A stretch of 64,000 nucleotides of DNA from Acinetobacter pittii ANC 4050 (GCF_000399685.1 NZ_KB976987.1:372001-436000); one strand, 5' to 3'; counted from the stretch's first letter, positions 26,518-35,599 are shown. Made by a program: numbers and translations. Notes: a model not told the origin generated them from the sequence alone.

Positions 26518-26854
26518 GGGAAGCTGCGCCAGAATGAGTTTTAATCAATCTACATGAAATGTTGAAATGGTTTGGCAGTTTTAACGATTGTTTAATTTTT
26601 TTGGTACAAAATTACCAGTAAATCAAACTGAACTGATAAATTGATTTTATCACTAGCTATGTGGTCTCAGCTATTTATTCGTTTAATTTAAACATTGATC
26701 TGCATAGTTATTTAGAAGGATCAGTGCCTTTAGCTTGATCTTCTCTAGACTTTTTAAGAAATAGATGAGCCGAGTAAATTTAGCATCTTAAATTTCTCTA
26801 AACAGACATAAAAAAACCGAGGGCTTTGCCTCGGTTTTTTATTTCTAGAAAAAA
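26518..26854. other. abeS-fpr intergenic interval
   Basis: This 337-base interval lies upstream of abeS and downstream of fpr, both on the minus strand. It contains the fpr terminator at its right end and presumably the abeS promoter. I see no coding frame or further repeat. Confidence 0.5.
26811..26840 (-). terminator. fpr terminator
   Basis: AAAAAACCGAGG (26811-26822) pairs with CCTCGGTTTTTT (26829-26840) around GCTTTG, a 12-bp stem ending in a T tract on either strand. It lies 14 bases after the fpr stop. Confidence 0.9.
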
Positions 26855-27634
26855 TTATTTTTCTACGAACGCACGTTCAATCACGTAGTCGCCCATTTCA
26901 CCCATACGAGGTGATTCAACTAAACCATGTTGGTCAAGTAATGCAGCAACATCTTTCAAGAATGCAGGGCTACCACAAAGCATTGCGCGGTCAGTTTCAC
27001 GGTTGAAGCGTGGTAAACCAATTTTTTCAAATAAAGCGCCAGTTTCAATTGCAGTTGTTACACGGCCTTGAGTGTGGAAAGGCTCACGAGTTACTGTAGG
27101 GTAGTAAACAAGTTTGTCTTTAATGCCTAGCTCTTCAAAGAATTCATGGTTTGGCAATTCATTCAAGATAAGATCTTGATAAGCTAATTCAGAAATATAG
27201 CGTGTACCATGAACAACGATTACTTTTTCAAAGCGTTCGTAAGTTTCTGGGTCACGAATAATTGATAAGAATGGTGCAAGACCAGTACCAGAAGATAAAA
27301 GGTATAAGTTTTTACCTGGTAAAAGATCATCATGAACCAAAGTACCTGTTGGTTTTCTAGAAACTAAAATTTCATCGCCAACTTGTACTTTTTGCAAAAT
27401 CGAAGTTAAAGGACCGTCTTGTACTTTAATTGAGAAGAACTCTAACTCTTCTTCGTAGTTTGCACTTGCAATCGAATATGCACGCATTAACGGTTTGCCA
27501 TTCACTTCAAGTCCGATCATTACGAACTGACCATTTTTAAAACGTAAGCTGGTGTCGCGTGTAGTTTTAAAACTGAAAAGAGTGTCATTCCAGTGGTGAA
27601 CATGAGTAATGCGTTCAACGTTAAAAGCAGCCAT
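26855..27634 (-). CDS. fpr: Ferredoxin/flavodoxin-NADP reductase
   Basis: Fpr is a soluble FAD enzyme that passes electrons between NADPH and ferredoxin or flavodoxin. The 259-aa protein has an FAD-binding barrel with the 'RAYSIASANYEE' motif (R-x-Y-S), an NADP domain with 'SSGTGLAPFLSIIRD', 'VHGTRYISELAYQ' and 'MLCGSPAFLKD'. It ends 'AFVEK', the type of C-terminus seen in bacterial class I Fprs. A GAGA stretch precedes the ATG. It is monocistronic and divergent from trmO. Confidence 0.94.
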   Translation of the reverse strand: MAAFNVERITHVHHWNDTLFSFKTTRDTSLRFKNGQFVMIGLEVNGKPLMRAYSIASANYEEELEFFSIKVQDGPLTSILQKVQVGDEILVSRKPTGTLVHDDLLPGKNLYLLSSGTGLAPFLSIIRDPETYERFEKVIVVHGTRYISELAYQDLILNELPNHEFFEELGIKDKLVYYPTVTREPFHTQGRVTTAIETGALFEKIGLPRFNRETDRAMLCGSPAFLKDVAALLDQHGLVESPRMGEMGDYVIERAFVEK

Positions 27635-27735
27635 TAAAGGTCTCGATCACGATTAAAAGAAAACAGATTGCTATTCTAATCTAATTTCATTCCCGATAAA
27701 CTGAATATATTTAATTGTGTTTATAAGAAAAAGTG

Positions 27736-28470
27736 ATGATCAACTCTGTCACCTTCCCCATAATTGGCTACATGTGTTCTCCTTATCGTGAAAAATTTGG
27801 TATTCCACGCCAGCCTAATTTGGTCAATATTGAGTCTTATATTGACATGGTAGAACCATATAACGACTTGCTAGCATTTGAGGGAATTGAGCAGTTCAGT
27901 CATCTCTGGTTAGTTTGGCAGTTTCATGATAATAAAAATCAGGGGAGTGCCGATAAATTTCGTCCACAGGTTCGTCCGCCACGTTTAGGGGGCAATGAAA
28001 AAATAGGCGTATTTGCTACACGTAGCATGTATAGACCTTCTCCTATAGGTCTTTCAGTCGTAAAACTTAATAAAGTGGAAAAAGTGGGGAAGGCTGTCCG
28101 CGTCTATATCACAGGAAGCGATTTATTAAATGGCACTCCAATTTTAGATATTAAGCCTTATATTCAATATTCTGATTCAATTAGCGATGCACAAAGTGGT
28201 TATGCCCATGCAGAACCAGAACGGAAGTCAGTCATTTGGGGGGAGGCTGCATTAACAGCACAAAAATATTTTTTGCAAAATAATGAAATGAATTCTCAAT
28301 ACATTGATGAACTTGAGCAAGTCTTAGCTTTAGATCCTCGACCAGCCTATCAAGAAGACGCTGAACGAATCTATAAAATGAAATTTTCAAACTTTGATAT
28401 TCATTTTAAGGTCGATCAATTTGTAGTTACTGTGGTTGATGTAGTAAAGAGTTCTTCGCTTGCACAATAG
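27736..28470 (+). CDS. trmO: tRNA m6t6A37 methyltransferase TrmO
   Basis: TrmO uses SAM to methylate the t6A37 base of threonine tRNAs. The 244-aa protein has the TrmO/YaeB/VirR beta-barrel with 'GYMCSPYREKFGIPRQP' at the N-terminus, 'FSHLWLVWQFH', 'RPPRLGGNEKIGVFATRSMYRPSPIGLSV'-type SAM and RNA contacts in the middle, and 'LDPRPAYQ' in the C-terminal domain. I use the ATG at 27736; a GTG one codon earlier is possible. No clear ribosome binding site is seen. Confidence 0.93.
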   Translation: MINSVTFPIIGYMCSPYREKFGIPRQPNLVNIESYIDMVEPYNDLLAFEGIEQFSHLWLVWQFHDNKNQGSADKFRPQVRPPRLGGNEKIGVFATRSMYRPSPIGLSVVKLNKVEKVGKAVRVYITGSDLLNGTPILDIKPYIQYSDSISDAQSGYAHAEPERKSVIWGEAALTAQKYFLQNNEMNSQYIDELEQVLALDPRPAYQEDAERIYKMKFSNFDIHFKVDQFVVTVVDVVKSSSLAQ

Positions 28471-28477
28471 AAATTTT

Positions 28478-29749
28478 TTAAAACCAATGGATGTTGAGCC
28501 AAAGTAAACTAATAAAAATAGCCATATGAATGAGTTGGGCGGGAACGAAAGCAAGTGCATAGTGAAGCCCACCTGAAATTGCGGAGTTCACACTTTTGGC
28601 AAGTGCATGAACTGCGAAACCTCCTAAAAAGGCAATGAGTAAAGGTGTCATATGTGCACTATCAGGCTCACCTTGCACAATAACTGCCGCAATTGCTGCA
28701 TGTATTTCAAACAAAGATGCAAGCAGAGTACCTGCGATTAATCCTGCATCGCCTAAAGATAGACTTAAACCATAAACACCTGCCTGAACAAGGGTAAGTG
28801 TACCTGCAATAATAATGGCTTCTTTTAAGCTGAACATTCTTGAGTCAAGCTCGGGCGAAGCCGTACTAGGCTCTGCTTTACGTAATAAAATAAAGGCCCA
28901 TACTGATAAAACTACTAATGCAATAAGTGTAGGAAATATAATTAGCTTAAACCAAGCAAAGCTAATGCCGATCACAATAATTAAAGTTTGAATCAGTGTT
29001 GAAACACAGGACATTAAGGCAGCACCTGCATTTGTCGTTGCATTGGCTTTGCCAGAGCGTACTTCTAAACCTAAACTGGCAATCGTCGCTGTACTAGAAA
29101 CAAATCCAGAAGCTAAAGAAGAAAGCAATAAAGCATTTTTTGAGGAGAGTAGTCGCTTCGCAATATGAGCGAGGGCCTGTACAAATAAGATCAAAGTCAG
29201 TAACTTTAAAATCACATGCGGATTTAAAACTGGACCCCAAAAGGGTTTATTGGGTACTAAAGGTAGAGCAATTAACAGTAAGGCAAGTAGAAAAATGCCA
29301 TCACGCAATTCCGATTCGGTAATCCACTGACTTGCAATGCCATGCATAGACTGCTTTGCAAATAAAATAATCGTCATGATCACAGCTAAGCCAGCAGCGA
29401 GCGAAATATTCCAAATGCAAATTGCCCCAATGAAATAAGTCATAATAAAGGCGAGTTCTGTGGTCACACCTGGGTCATTCGGCTGATTTTTGAGGGAAAC
29501 GATACTAATAGCCCCAATGAGAAGGGCGCCTACAATTCCAATTTCAGTGCCAAATAAAAAACAAATCGCTCCAAGTAATGCACTAATGGCAAAAGATCGG
29601 AATCCGGCAAAGGTTTTATATTCATGTTTAAGCTTGCTTCGTTCACGTTCTAACCCAATTAATAAACCACAACCGAGCGCAGCAGCAATCACCGTAATAA
29701 ATTCTTCAAATGATGTTGTTTGTAATGACATTGTCATTGGAAGTTCCAT
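28478..29749 (-). CDS. MgtC/DUF4010-type integral membrane protein
   Basis: The 423-aa protein has an N-terminal MgtC/SapB-like segment with 'GLLIGLERERSK' (about 30-41) and 'GFRSFA..ALLGA'. A DUF4010 region of about ten hydrophobic helices follows to the C-terminus. It is an inner-membrane protein whose cellular role is not established; links to magnesium stress are only suggested by the MgtC name. GAGGAAG seven bases upstream supports the ATG at 29749. It is convergent with trmO, the stops being only seven bases apart, with no terminator visible between them. Confidence 0.82.
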   Translation of the reverse strand: MELPMTMSLQTTSFEEFITVIAAALGCGLLIGLERERSKLKHEYKTFAGFRSFAISALLGAICFLFGTEIGIVGALLIGAISIVSLKNQPNDPGVTTELAFIMTYFIGAICIWNISLAAGLAVIMTIILFAKQSMHGIASQWITESELRDGIFLLALLLIALPLVPNKPFWGPVLNPHVILKLLTLILFVQALAHIAKRLLSSKNALLLSSLASGFVSSTATIASLGLEVRSGKANATTNAGAALMSCVSTLIQTLIIVIGISFAWFKLIIFPTLIALVVLSVWAFILLRKAEPSTASPELDSRMFSLKEAIIIAGTLTLVQAGVYGLSLSLGDAGLIAGTLLASLFEIHAAIAAVIVQGEPDSAHMTPLLIAFLGGFAVHALAKSVNSAISGGLHYALAFVPAQLIHMAIFISLLWLNIHWF

Positions 29750-30005
29750 ATTACTTCCTCTTTGCTTATTGTTATATGTAGATTTGAATCATTTTAAAAT
29801 CATGTATTCATGTTCAGTTTATGCTTTTTATTATAGTGAGCATAGTGTCTTTTTTTAGATAAAACTAGATAGAAAATATTTCTATAAATATGACCTGTGC
29901 CACAAAAAAATATTAAGATGAGAAGTGGTTTAATTAACTGATGTTAAAGGATATTTAAACCTAAAATATCTCTGTTATATTATAAAAATATATTGGGGAT
30001 AACGC

Positions 30006-31763
30006 ATGAATGCACATGTAGAAATAGACACGTATTGGTGTCTAGAACAACTATTACAAGAAGGCCGTATAACAGAACGAGATAAATTACTGGTACAGAC
30101 AAGTCACCGCCAAAAAGACCAGTTAAAGTGGCACCCTTTACAGTGGATTGCACATTTTAATTTAAAAGATCAGCAGTATACACACGCTCATTTAAGTTTA
30201 AATCGCTTATGTTTATGGTTTGCAGATCGGGTTCAGCTTCCTTTATTTGTGATCGATCCTTTAAAGGCCGATGTCAGTGCTTTAACACAGGTTATGTCAC
30301 AAGAGTTTGCCATTCGCAATCATATTCTAGCTGTTGAAATTCATGCTGACCGAATCGTGATTGGAACAGATCAACCATTTCAAACAGATTGGCTCAATAA
30401 CCTTGAACGAAGTCTAGCGCCTAAAAAAATTGAACGGGTACTGCTTAATCCCGAACAGTTACAGCGTTATTTGCGAGAATATTATCAGGTGAGTCGCGCA
30501 GTAAACTCGGCTCAAAAAGATGCAGCTCATGACCGTGACAGTAAAAATGTTGAAGCGCTTTTGCAGCTTGGTGATAGTCAAAACCCAGATGCTAATGATC
30601 AGCATATTGTGAAATTGGTCGACTGGATTTTACAGTTTGCATTTGAGCAGAGTGCCAGTGATATTCACATGGAACCGCGTAAAGATAACGGTAAAGTCCG
30701 GTTCCGTATTGATGGGGTTTTGCACACCATTTATAACATGCCTTCAAATACACTGACCGCCGTGATTTCTCGGATTAAAATTTTAGGACGTTTGAATGTA
30801 GCGGAAAAACGTAAACCGCAAGATGGTCGATTAAAAACTCGTACACCCAAAGGTCAAGAAACGGAATTACGTTTATCAACTTTGCCAACAGCATTTGGTG
30901 AAAAATTGGTTATGCGTATTTTCGATCCAGATGTGCTGGTGCGTTCTTTTCAGCAATTGGGCTTTGAGGAGCGTTTATTACAACAGTGGCAGCAATTAAC
31001 AAAAAATAGTCACGGCATTATTTTGGTTACCGGTCCTACAGGTTCAGGTAAAACAACTACGCTATATTCTTCTTTGAAACAGCTCGCAACTGAGCAGGTC
31101 AATGTATGTACCATTGAAGACCCGATTGAAATGTTAGAGCCTAGTTTTAACCAAATGCAGGTCAATAATGCAATTGAATTAGGCTTTGCTGATGGCGTGC
31201 GTGCGCTGATGCGACAAGACCCAGACATTATTATGATTGGTGAAATTCGTGACCAAGACACGGCGAATATGGCCATTCAGGCGGCACTCACAGGTCATTT
31301 GGTGTTATCAACTTTACATACCAATGATGCGCCGTCTAGTTTGACTCGTTTGCATGATTTGGGTGTACAACCATTTCTGACTGCTGCAACAATTTTAGGT
31401 GTTCTTGCACAGCGTTTAGTACGACAGCTTTGCCCGCACTGTAAACAACAAACTTATATTAATGAGACCGAGTGGGAACACCTAACATTTGACTATATTA
31501 TGGAAATGCCTGAAACAGTTTATCAGGCAGTAGGCTGTGAAGAATGTCGTCATACGGGTTATAAAGGGCGAGTCGGTATTTATGAATTTATGCCAGTCAG
31601 TCTTGAGCTTAAGCATCTTATTAGCAGTCATGGGACGTTAAATGATTTGAGAACTCAAACTAAAAAAGAAGGTATAGAACCTTTAAGAATTGCTGGGGCC
31701 CGTAAGGTGATTGAAGGGCTTACGACATTAGAAGAGGTATTGCGGGTTGTGCCATTAAATTAA
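30006..31763 (+). CDS. GspE/PulE-family secretion ATPase
   Basis: The 585-aa protein is a hexameric ATPase of the type II secretion/type IV pilus class. Residues 1-190 are a divergent N-terminal region. A PilB/GspE N2 domain follows ('ASDIHMEPRKDNGKVRFRIDG'), then Walker A GPTGSGKTT (343-351), the Asp box 'TIEDPIEM', Walker B 'DIIMIGEIRD', the His box 'LSTLHTNDA', and a CxxC...CxxC zinc site ('CPHC', 'CEEC'). No other secretion genes adjoin it here, though gspL-gspM lie at 62-64 kb. It may be the general secretion GspE or a separate PulE-type ATPase; the long N-terminus makes me leave the symbol blank. GGGGA precedes the ATG. Confidence 0.88.
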   Translation: MNAHVEIDTYWCLEQLLQEGRITERDKLLVQTSHRQKDQLKWHPLQWIAHFNLKDQQYTHAHLSLNRLCLWFADRVQLPLFVIDPLKADVSALTQVMSQEFAIRNHILAVEIHADRIVIGTDQPFQTDWLNNLERSLAPKKIERVLLNPEQLQRYLREYYQVSRAVNSAQKDAAHDRDSKNVEALLQLGDSQNPDANDQHIVKLVDWILQFAFEQSASDIHMEPRKDNGKVRFRIDGVLHTIYNMPSNTLTAVISRIKILGRLNVAEKRKPQDGRLKTRTPKGQETELRLSTLPTAFGEKLVMRIFDPDVLVRSFQQLGFEERLLQQWQQLTKNSHGIILVTGPTGSGKTTTLYSSLKQLATEQVNVCTIEDPIEMLEPSFNQMQVNNAIELGFADGVRALMRQDPDIIMIGEIRDQDTANMAIQAALTGHLVLSTLHTNDAPSSLTRLHDLGVQPFLTAATILGVLAQRLVRQLCPHCKQQTYINETEWEHLTFDYIMEMPETVYQAVGCEECRHTGYKGRVGIYEFMPVSLELKHLISSHGTLNDLRTQTKKEGIEPLRIAGARKVIEGLTTLEEVLRVVPLN

Positions 31764-31843
31764 ATTTTTCTTAAGATTCACCTCATTTATGCTTGATTTA
31801 ATTGCTTTATCCCTAGAGGGAACCATAAACAGAGGGTAATAAT

Positions 31844-32203
31844 ATGAATATGCTTAAAGTAATATTGATGACTGCTGGTATGACTGCTGCTGGCGTAGTT
31901 GTAGCGAATACACCAGTAAATCAAGCTGCAATTGCTCCAGCAACTGTCACCACGGTCAAACAGGCATTAACTTCAAAAGACAATACACCGATCAAATTAC
32001 ATGGTCAGGTTGTGAAGTCTTTAGGTGATGAAAAATATCAATTTCTTGATAAGACAGGTAGCATTACAATTGATGTAGATGATGAACTTTGGCAAGGTCG
32101 TCCTATTTCAGCCAATACAAATGTAACTTTAATTGGTGAAGTAGACATTGATTATAAACCTTTAAAACGTGTAGAAATTGATGTGGATCAAGTTCAGTTT
32201 TAA
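31844..32203 (+). CDS. ygiW: YgiW/BOF-family periplasmic OB-fold protein
   Basis: The 119-aa protein has a signal peptide (cleavage near VVA-NT, residue 22) and a bacterial OB-fold domain with 'VKQALTSKDNTPIKLHGQVVKSLGDEKYQFLDKTG'-like strands and 'VTLIGEVD'. Relatives such as E. coli YgiW are periplasmic stress proteins. It stands directly upstream of a QseBC-type two-component system, the same order as ygiW-qseBC in enterics, so control by that system is likely. Purine-rich AGAGGG precedes the ATG by about 8 bases. A CTTAAG at 31769-31774 upstream could be a regulator half-site, but this is weak. Confidence 0.85.
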   Translation: MNMLKVILMTAGMTAAGVVVANTPVNQAAIAPATVTTVKQALTSKDNTPIKLHGQVVKSLGDEKYQFLDKTGSITIDVDDELWQGRPISANTNVTLIGEVDIDYKPLKRVEIDVDQVQF

Positions 32204-32229
32204 TTCATGAGTCTGTAGATCTACTACTT

Positions 32230-32266
32230 TTAGCCGCATTTAAATCATGCGGCTTTGCTTTTTTTA
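32230..32266 (+). terminator. Hairpin between ygiW and qseB
   Basis: AGCCGCAT (32232-32239) pairs with ATGCGGCT (32247-32254) around a 7-base loop, then TTGC and a run of T (32259-32265). It may end most ygiW transcripts and let a fraction reach qseBC. Confidence 0.75.
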
Positions 32267-32310
32267 TAAAGGCTTGGCAAGATCAAATCAGGATATAACA
32301 GGAAAAATAG

Positions 32311-32973
32311 ATGAGAATTTTGCTTGCAGAAGATGATCGCTCTCAAGCTGAAAGCATTCAATCATGGTTAGAGTTAGACGGTTATCAAGTAGATTGGGTT
32401 GAAAGAGGTGACTATGCACTTACGGCAATCGAACAGCATGACTATGACTGTATTTTACTTGATCGGGGGCTACCTCAACTGGCTGGTGAAAAAGTTTTAA
32501 CGACCATTCGCCATAAACAAAAAAATGTTCCTGTTATTTTTATTACTGCACGTGACAGCATTCATGATCGGGTAGAGGGGCTAGATTTAGGCGCAAATGA
32601 TTATTTGGTTAAGCCTTTTAGTTTAGAAGAGTTATCGGCTCGCATCCGCGCTCAATTACGTAAACAAACTTTGAGTCAGCAATCCATCTTAACATGGGGT
32701 GACCTACAACTCGACACACAAGCAAAAGTTGTATTAAGTGCTGGAAAGTCTATCGATTTAACGGCAAAAGAATTTCAGATATTACGTAAGCTTATGGTAC
32801 ATCCCGAGCATATTATTACCCGTGATCAATTAGAAGAAGCACTCTATGCATGGGGTGAAGAAATTGAAAGTAACGCGATTGAAGTATTTATTTATCAGCT
32901 TCGAAAAAAAATTGGAAGTAGCAGTATTAAAACCATACGGGGGCTAGGCTACCGTATGGGAGATTTAAAATGA
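32311..32973 (+). CDS. qseB: QseB-like OmpR-family response regulator
   Basis: The 220-aa protein has a receiver domain with acidic pair Glu7/Asp8-Asp9, phospho-acceptor Asp51 ('CILLDRGLP'), Thr in 'FITARD' and Lys in 'YLVKPF'. A winged-helix OmpR-type DNA-binding domain follows ('LTAKEFQIL', 'IKTIRGLGYRM'). It is the cytoplasmic regulator partner of the adjacent histidine kinase, with which it overlaps by four bases. Synteny with ygiW and domain type favour QseB over PmrA, which would adjoin a pmrC gene. AGGAAAAATAG precedes the ATG. Confidence 0.88.
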   Translation: MRILLAEDDRSQAESIQSWLELDGYQVDWVERGDYALTAIEQHDYDCILLDRGLPQLAGEKVLTTIRHKQKNVPVIFITARDSIHDRVEGLDLGANDYLVKPFSLEELSARIRAQLRKQTLSQQSILTWGDLQLDTQAKVVLSAGKSIDLTAKEFQILRKLMVHPEHIITRDQLEEALYAWGEEIESNAIEVFIYQLRKKIGSSSIKTIRGLGYRMGDLK

Positions 32974-34310
32974 AATCGAATCGCTCATCTTTGCAGTCAC
33001 AACTGGTTAAAACCACAATGTGGAGTAGCGTTGTGGTGGGGCTGTTGGCTTTAAGTTTACTCACTATATTTTCGATCTATCACAACATGTCAGTACAAGA
33101 CGAAATCATGGATGAAATTTCAGATACTTTGCTGGTTTCTGACCTTTCTGGACACTCCATGAAACAGTTTGATGAGCTGAGTGATGAATTTGATATTCAG
33201 TATGAGTTATTAAACACAGGTCAAGTATTGACTCATTCTCATAGCTATCAGCATGAACTTTTTGAACAGGGTAACTTGTCAGAAGGATTCTCATATTTTT
33301 GGTTTGATGGTCAATTATGGCGTAGTCTGGCTGCACAACAAGAAGACTCTCAACTACAAGTTGAAGTTTTTCAACCAATGAGTACACGTGTTGAAGAGGT
33401 ACTTAAAGCACTTGCCGGATATAGCGGTCTTATGGTGTTGTTTTGGTTATTACAATGGGTGATTGTAAGTTGGCGTACCGAGCATCAATTGGCTGCACTA
33501 AATTTACTTTCGAAGCGGATTGCTCAAAAAACTGCATCAAATTTAGAACCAATTCAAGAGCCAGATGTTATTACAGAGATTCAACCTGTTATAGATGCTT
33601 TAAATCAGTTGCTTGCAAGATTGCAAAGGGCTCTCGTTGCTGAACAGCGTTTTACCGCAGATGCTTCGCATGAGCTACGTTCTCCGTTATCCGCCATACA
33701 AATGCGTCTTCAAGTTTTACAGCGTAAATACCAGCATCTTCCGGAGCTTCATCAAGATTTTGAACGTATACAAGAAGACGTTTCTAGAAGTACAAAGATA
33801 CTTGAAAATTTACTCCTGCTTGCTCGTTTGGAACCGAATGAAGCTGAGCAGCCACAACTTCCTAAGACAGTTATCGATTTAAATTACTTACTGGCAAGAG
33901 TTATTGAAACTGTAGATTTAGATGCGAAAGCTAAACAGATGTTGATAGAGACAAATACTTTATCGACAGAAACTAAAACGTTTGCAAATGAAGAATTACT
34001 ATTTATTGCTTTTAGAAATTTATTTGATAACGCCATTCGTTATAGCCCGAATTTAGGCTCTATTCATGTTGAGATTGGTCGTCATGAACAGCAAATTAAG
34101 GTGTCAATTGAAGACACGGGAAATGGGGTGGATGATGAGGTGTTGCTACGATTAGGGCAGCGTTTTTTTCGGGTACTCGGTACTCAGCAGCAAGGTTCTG
34201 GGTTAGGAATTTCAATTACGCGAAAAATTATTGAATTGCATAATGGCACATTACATTTTATGCATGCCGAACAAGGTGGTCTGAGGGCAGAGATTATTCT
34301 TCCTTCATAA
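32970..34310 (+). CDS. qseC: QseC-like sensor histidine kinase
   Basis: The 446-aa inner-membrane kinase has two membrane spans (about 15-37 and 150-168) around a periplasmic sensor of about 110 residues. A HAMP-like linker follows, then the DHp domain with phospho-acceptor His234 in 'DASHELRSPL'. The catalytic domain has the N box 'NLFDNAIRYSP', G1 'EDTGNGV' and G2 'GSGLGISI'. The start overlaps qseB by four bases. The signal sensed cannot be told from the sequence. A strong terminator follows. Confidence 0.88.
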   Translation: MKSNRSSLQSQLVKTTMWSSVVVGLLALSLLTIFSIYHNMSVQDEIMDEISDTLLVSDLSGHSMKQFDELSDEFDIQYELLNTGQVLTHSHSYQHELFEQGNLSEGFSYFWFDGQLWRSLAAQQEDSQLQVEVFQPMSTRVEEVLKALAGYSGLMVLFWLLQWVIVSWRTEHQLAALNLLSKRIAQKTASNLEPIQEPDVITEIQPVIDALNQLLARLQRALVAEQRFTADASHELRSPLSAIQMRLQVLQRKYQHLPELHQDFERIQEDVSRSTKILENLLLLARLEPNEAEQPQLPKTVIDLNYLLARVIETVDLDAKAKQMLIETNTLSTETKTFANEELLFIAFRNLFDNAIRYSPNLGSIHVEIGRHEQQIKVSIEDTGNGVDDEVLLRLGQRFFRVLGTQQQGSGLGISITRKIIELHNGTLHFMHAEQGGLRAEIILPS

Positions 34311-34345
34311 AAAATAGCATGGTTACCCATGCTATCCATTTTTTG
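34311..34345 (+). terminator. qseC terminator
   Basis: ATAGCATGG (34314-34322) pairs with CCATGCTAT (34327-34335) around TTAC, followed by CCATTTTTTG. It begins at the qseC stop. Confidence 0.88.
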
Positions 34346-34382
34346 TTTTCCCACGAATATTATTGAAACGCGAGTGTATTTT

Positions 34383-34553
34383 TTATTTAGTTAAAATTAG
34401 ACGATTGTTGCGAGTGAGGCGTAAACGATATTCCTCGCCAGCATGCATAATGCGGATTTCACGGCCTAATGCAAATAGGTTGTTAGAATGTAACATTGGT
34501 AAGGCGTGAGCTGTGTCATTGTTACGAGTAAATAAGCTAAAAGGTGCGTTCAT
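34383..34553 (-). CDS. hemP: Hemin uptake protein HemP
   Basis: HemP is a very small protein required for or regulating haem uptake in several proteobacteria. The 56-aa product ends in the family block with 'LGREIRIMHAGEEYRLRLT' and 'NRLILTK'. I start at the ATG at 34553, since upstream codons in this frame run through the Fur box and promoter. A near-perfect Fur box lies 33 bases upstream, so iron repression is expected. No haem receptor gene (hemR/hmuR) is next to it here, which is less usual. Confidence 0.88.
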   Translation of the reverse strand: MNAPFSLFTRNNDTAHALPMLHSNNLFALGREIRIMHAGEEYRLRLTRNNRLILTK

Positions 34554-34585
34554 TTGTTGTGCTCCGTGGTATGTTCTTGAACGAT

Positions 34586-34604
34586 TTAAATGATAATCAT
34601 TATC
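34586..34604. promoter_or_regulatory. Fur box between hemP and the Nudix gene
   Basis: TTAAATGATAATCATTATC matches 16 of 19 positions of the consensus GATAATGATAATCATTATC, including the whole right-hand part. It lies 33 bases upstream of hemP and about 85 bases upstream of the divergent gene, so it could control one or both. Confidence 0.85.
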
Positions 34605-34689
34605 GAATAGATCTGTCAATGAGATTTTTAAGATTTTATAAAATGATAAAATTTGCTTACACTTGAGAAAAGTTTTAGAGAATAGAAAA

Positions 34690-35586
34690 ATGCCCAAACC
34701 GATTGTTGATGTCGCAATAGCTATCTTAATTCATCGTGGAAGAATATTAGTTGGATGGCGCCAAGAAGAGCAACATCAAGGCGGAAAGCATGAGTTTCCC
34801 GGAGGAAAGGTTGAGCAGGGTGAAACTCCAGAAGAAGCCTGCCGCCGTGAAATTTATGAAGAGGTGGGTATTGGTTTAAAAGATTGGCATCAGTTTGATT
34901 ATATTCACCATGAATATGATGACATTATCGTCAACCTTCATTTGTTCCATAGTTATGTACCTGATGAGTTATTAAATCTTATTCACCAACCATGGGCATG
35001 GTACACACGTGATCAGCTATTTCATTTAAACTTCCCTAAAGCCAATAAAAACATCATAAAACGACTCTATTGGCCTCATCTCATCAAAATTAGCAATACG
35101 CTTTCAACAGTAGAAAGCAGTGATGCTTTATTGTACTGGCGTATCGAAGAATTTGAGCCGCAGTATATAGAGCAATTAACTGCTTTAGATGAAGGGCAAC
35201 GATCAAATTTAATTATTAATATCGCTATGTGGCAGCAATTAAGTCCTGAATTACAAAAACAGATTAAGACCGTTCATTTAAAACAATCTCAACTCATGAA
35301 TTTGCATAAAGGCGATTTAACAGTGGGGGTGCGATATATTGCCGCTTGTCATGATGCGGTTTCTTTAAAACAGGCTCAGCAGATTGGTTGTGATGCTGTT
35401 TTTATTAGTCCTGTAAAACCAACAACGACTCATCCAGAAGCTGTAGCATTAGGTTGGGAACGTTTTAGTGATCTGGCTCAAAATAGCCAGATTCCGGTTT
35501 TTGCATTAGGAGGAGTGCATCCGGACGATTTAGCCACTGCACAGCAGCATGGTGCATATGGCTTAGCGGGTATTCGTAATTTCTAA
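34690..35586 (+). CDS. Nudix hydrolase fused to a ThiE-like domain
   Basis: The 298-aa protein joins two domains. Residues 1-130 are a MutT-type Nudix hydrolase with a perfect Nudix box (Gly39, Glu45, Arg53-Glu54, Glu57-Glu58, Gly60) in 'GGKVEQGETPEEACRREIYE'. Residues about 165-298 are a thiamine-phosphate-synthase-like TIM barrel with 'FISPVKPTTTHPEA', 'LGWERF' and 'VFALGGV'. Similar fusions exist in other gammaproteobacteria, for example Pseudomonas. The first half likely removes oxidised nucleotides such as 8-oxo-dGTP; the role of the second is unclear. I use the ATG at 34690 rather than the TTG nine codons earlier. Confidence 0.9.
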   Translation: MPKPIVDVAIAILIHRGRILVGWRQEEQHQGGKHEFPGGKVEQGETPEEACRREIYEEVGIGLKDWHQFDYIHHEYDDIIVNLHLFHSYVPDELLNLIHQPWAWYTRDQLFHLNFPKANKNIIKRLYWPHLIKISNTLSTVESSDALLYWRIEEFEPQYIEQLTALDEGQRSNLIINIAMWQQLSPELQKQIKTVHLKQSQLMNLHKGDLTVGVRYIAACHDAVSLKQAQQIGCDAVFISPVKPTTTHPEAVALGWERFSDLAQNSQIPVFALGGVHPDDLATAQQHGAYGLAGIRNF

Positions 35587-35599
35587 TGAGAAAATAAAT

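Noticed and set aside
32311..34310. PmrAB as identity of the two-component system
   Set aside because: No pmrC-type phosphoethanolamine transferase gene adjoins, and a ygiW-type gene lies upstream as in qseBC loci.
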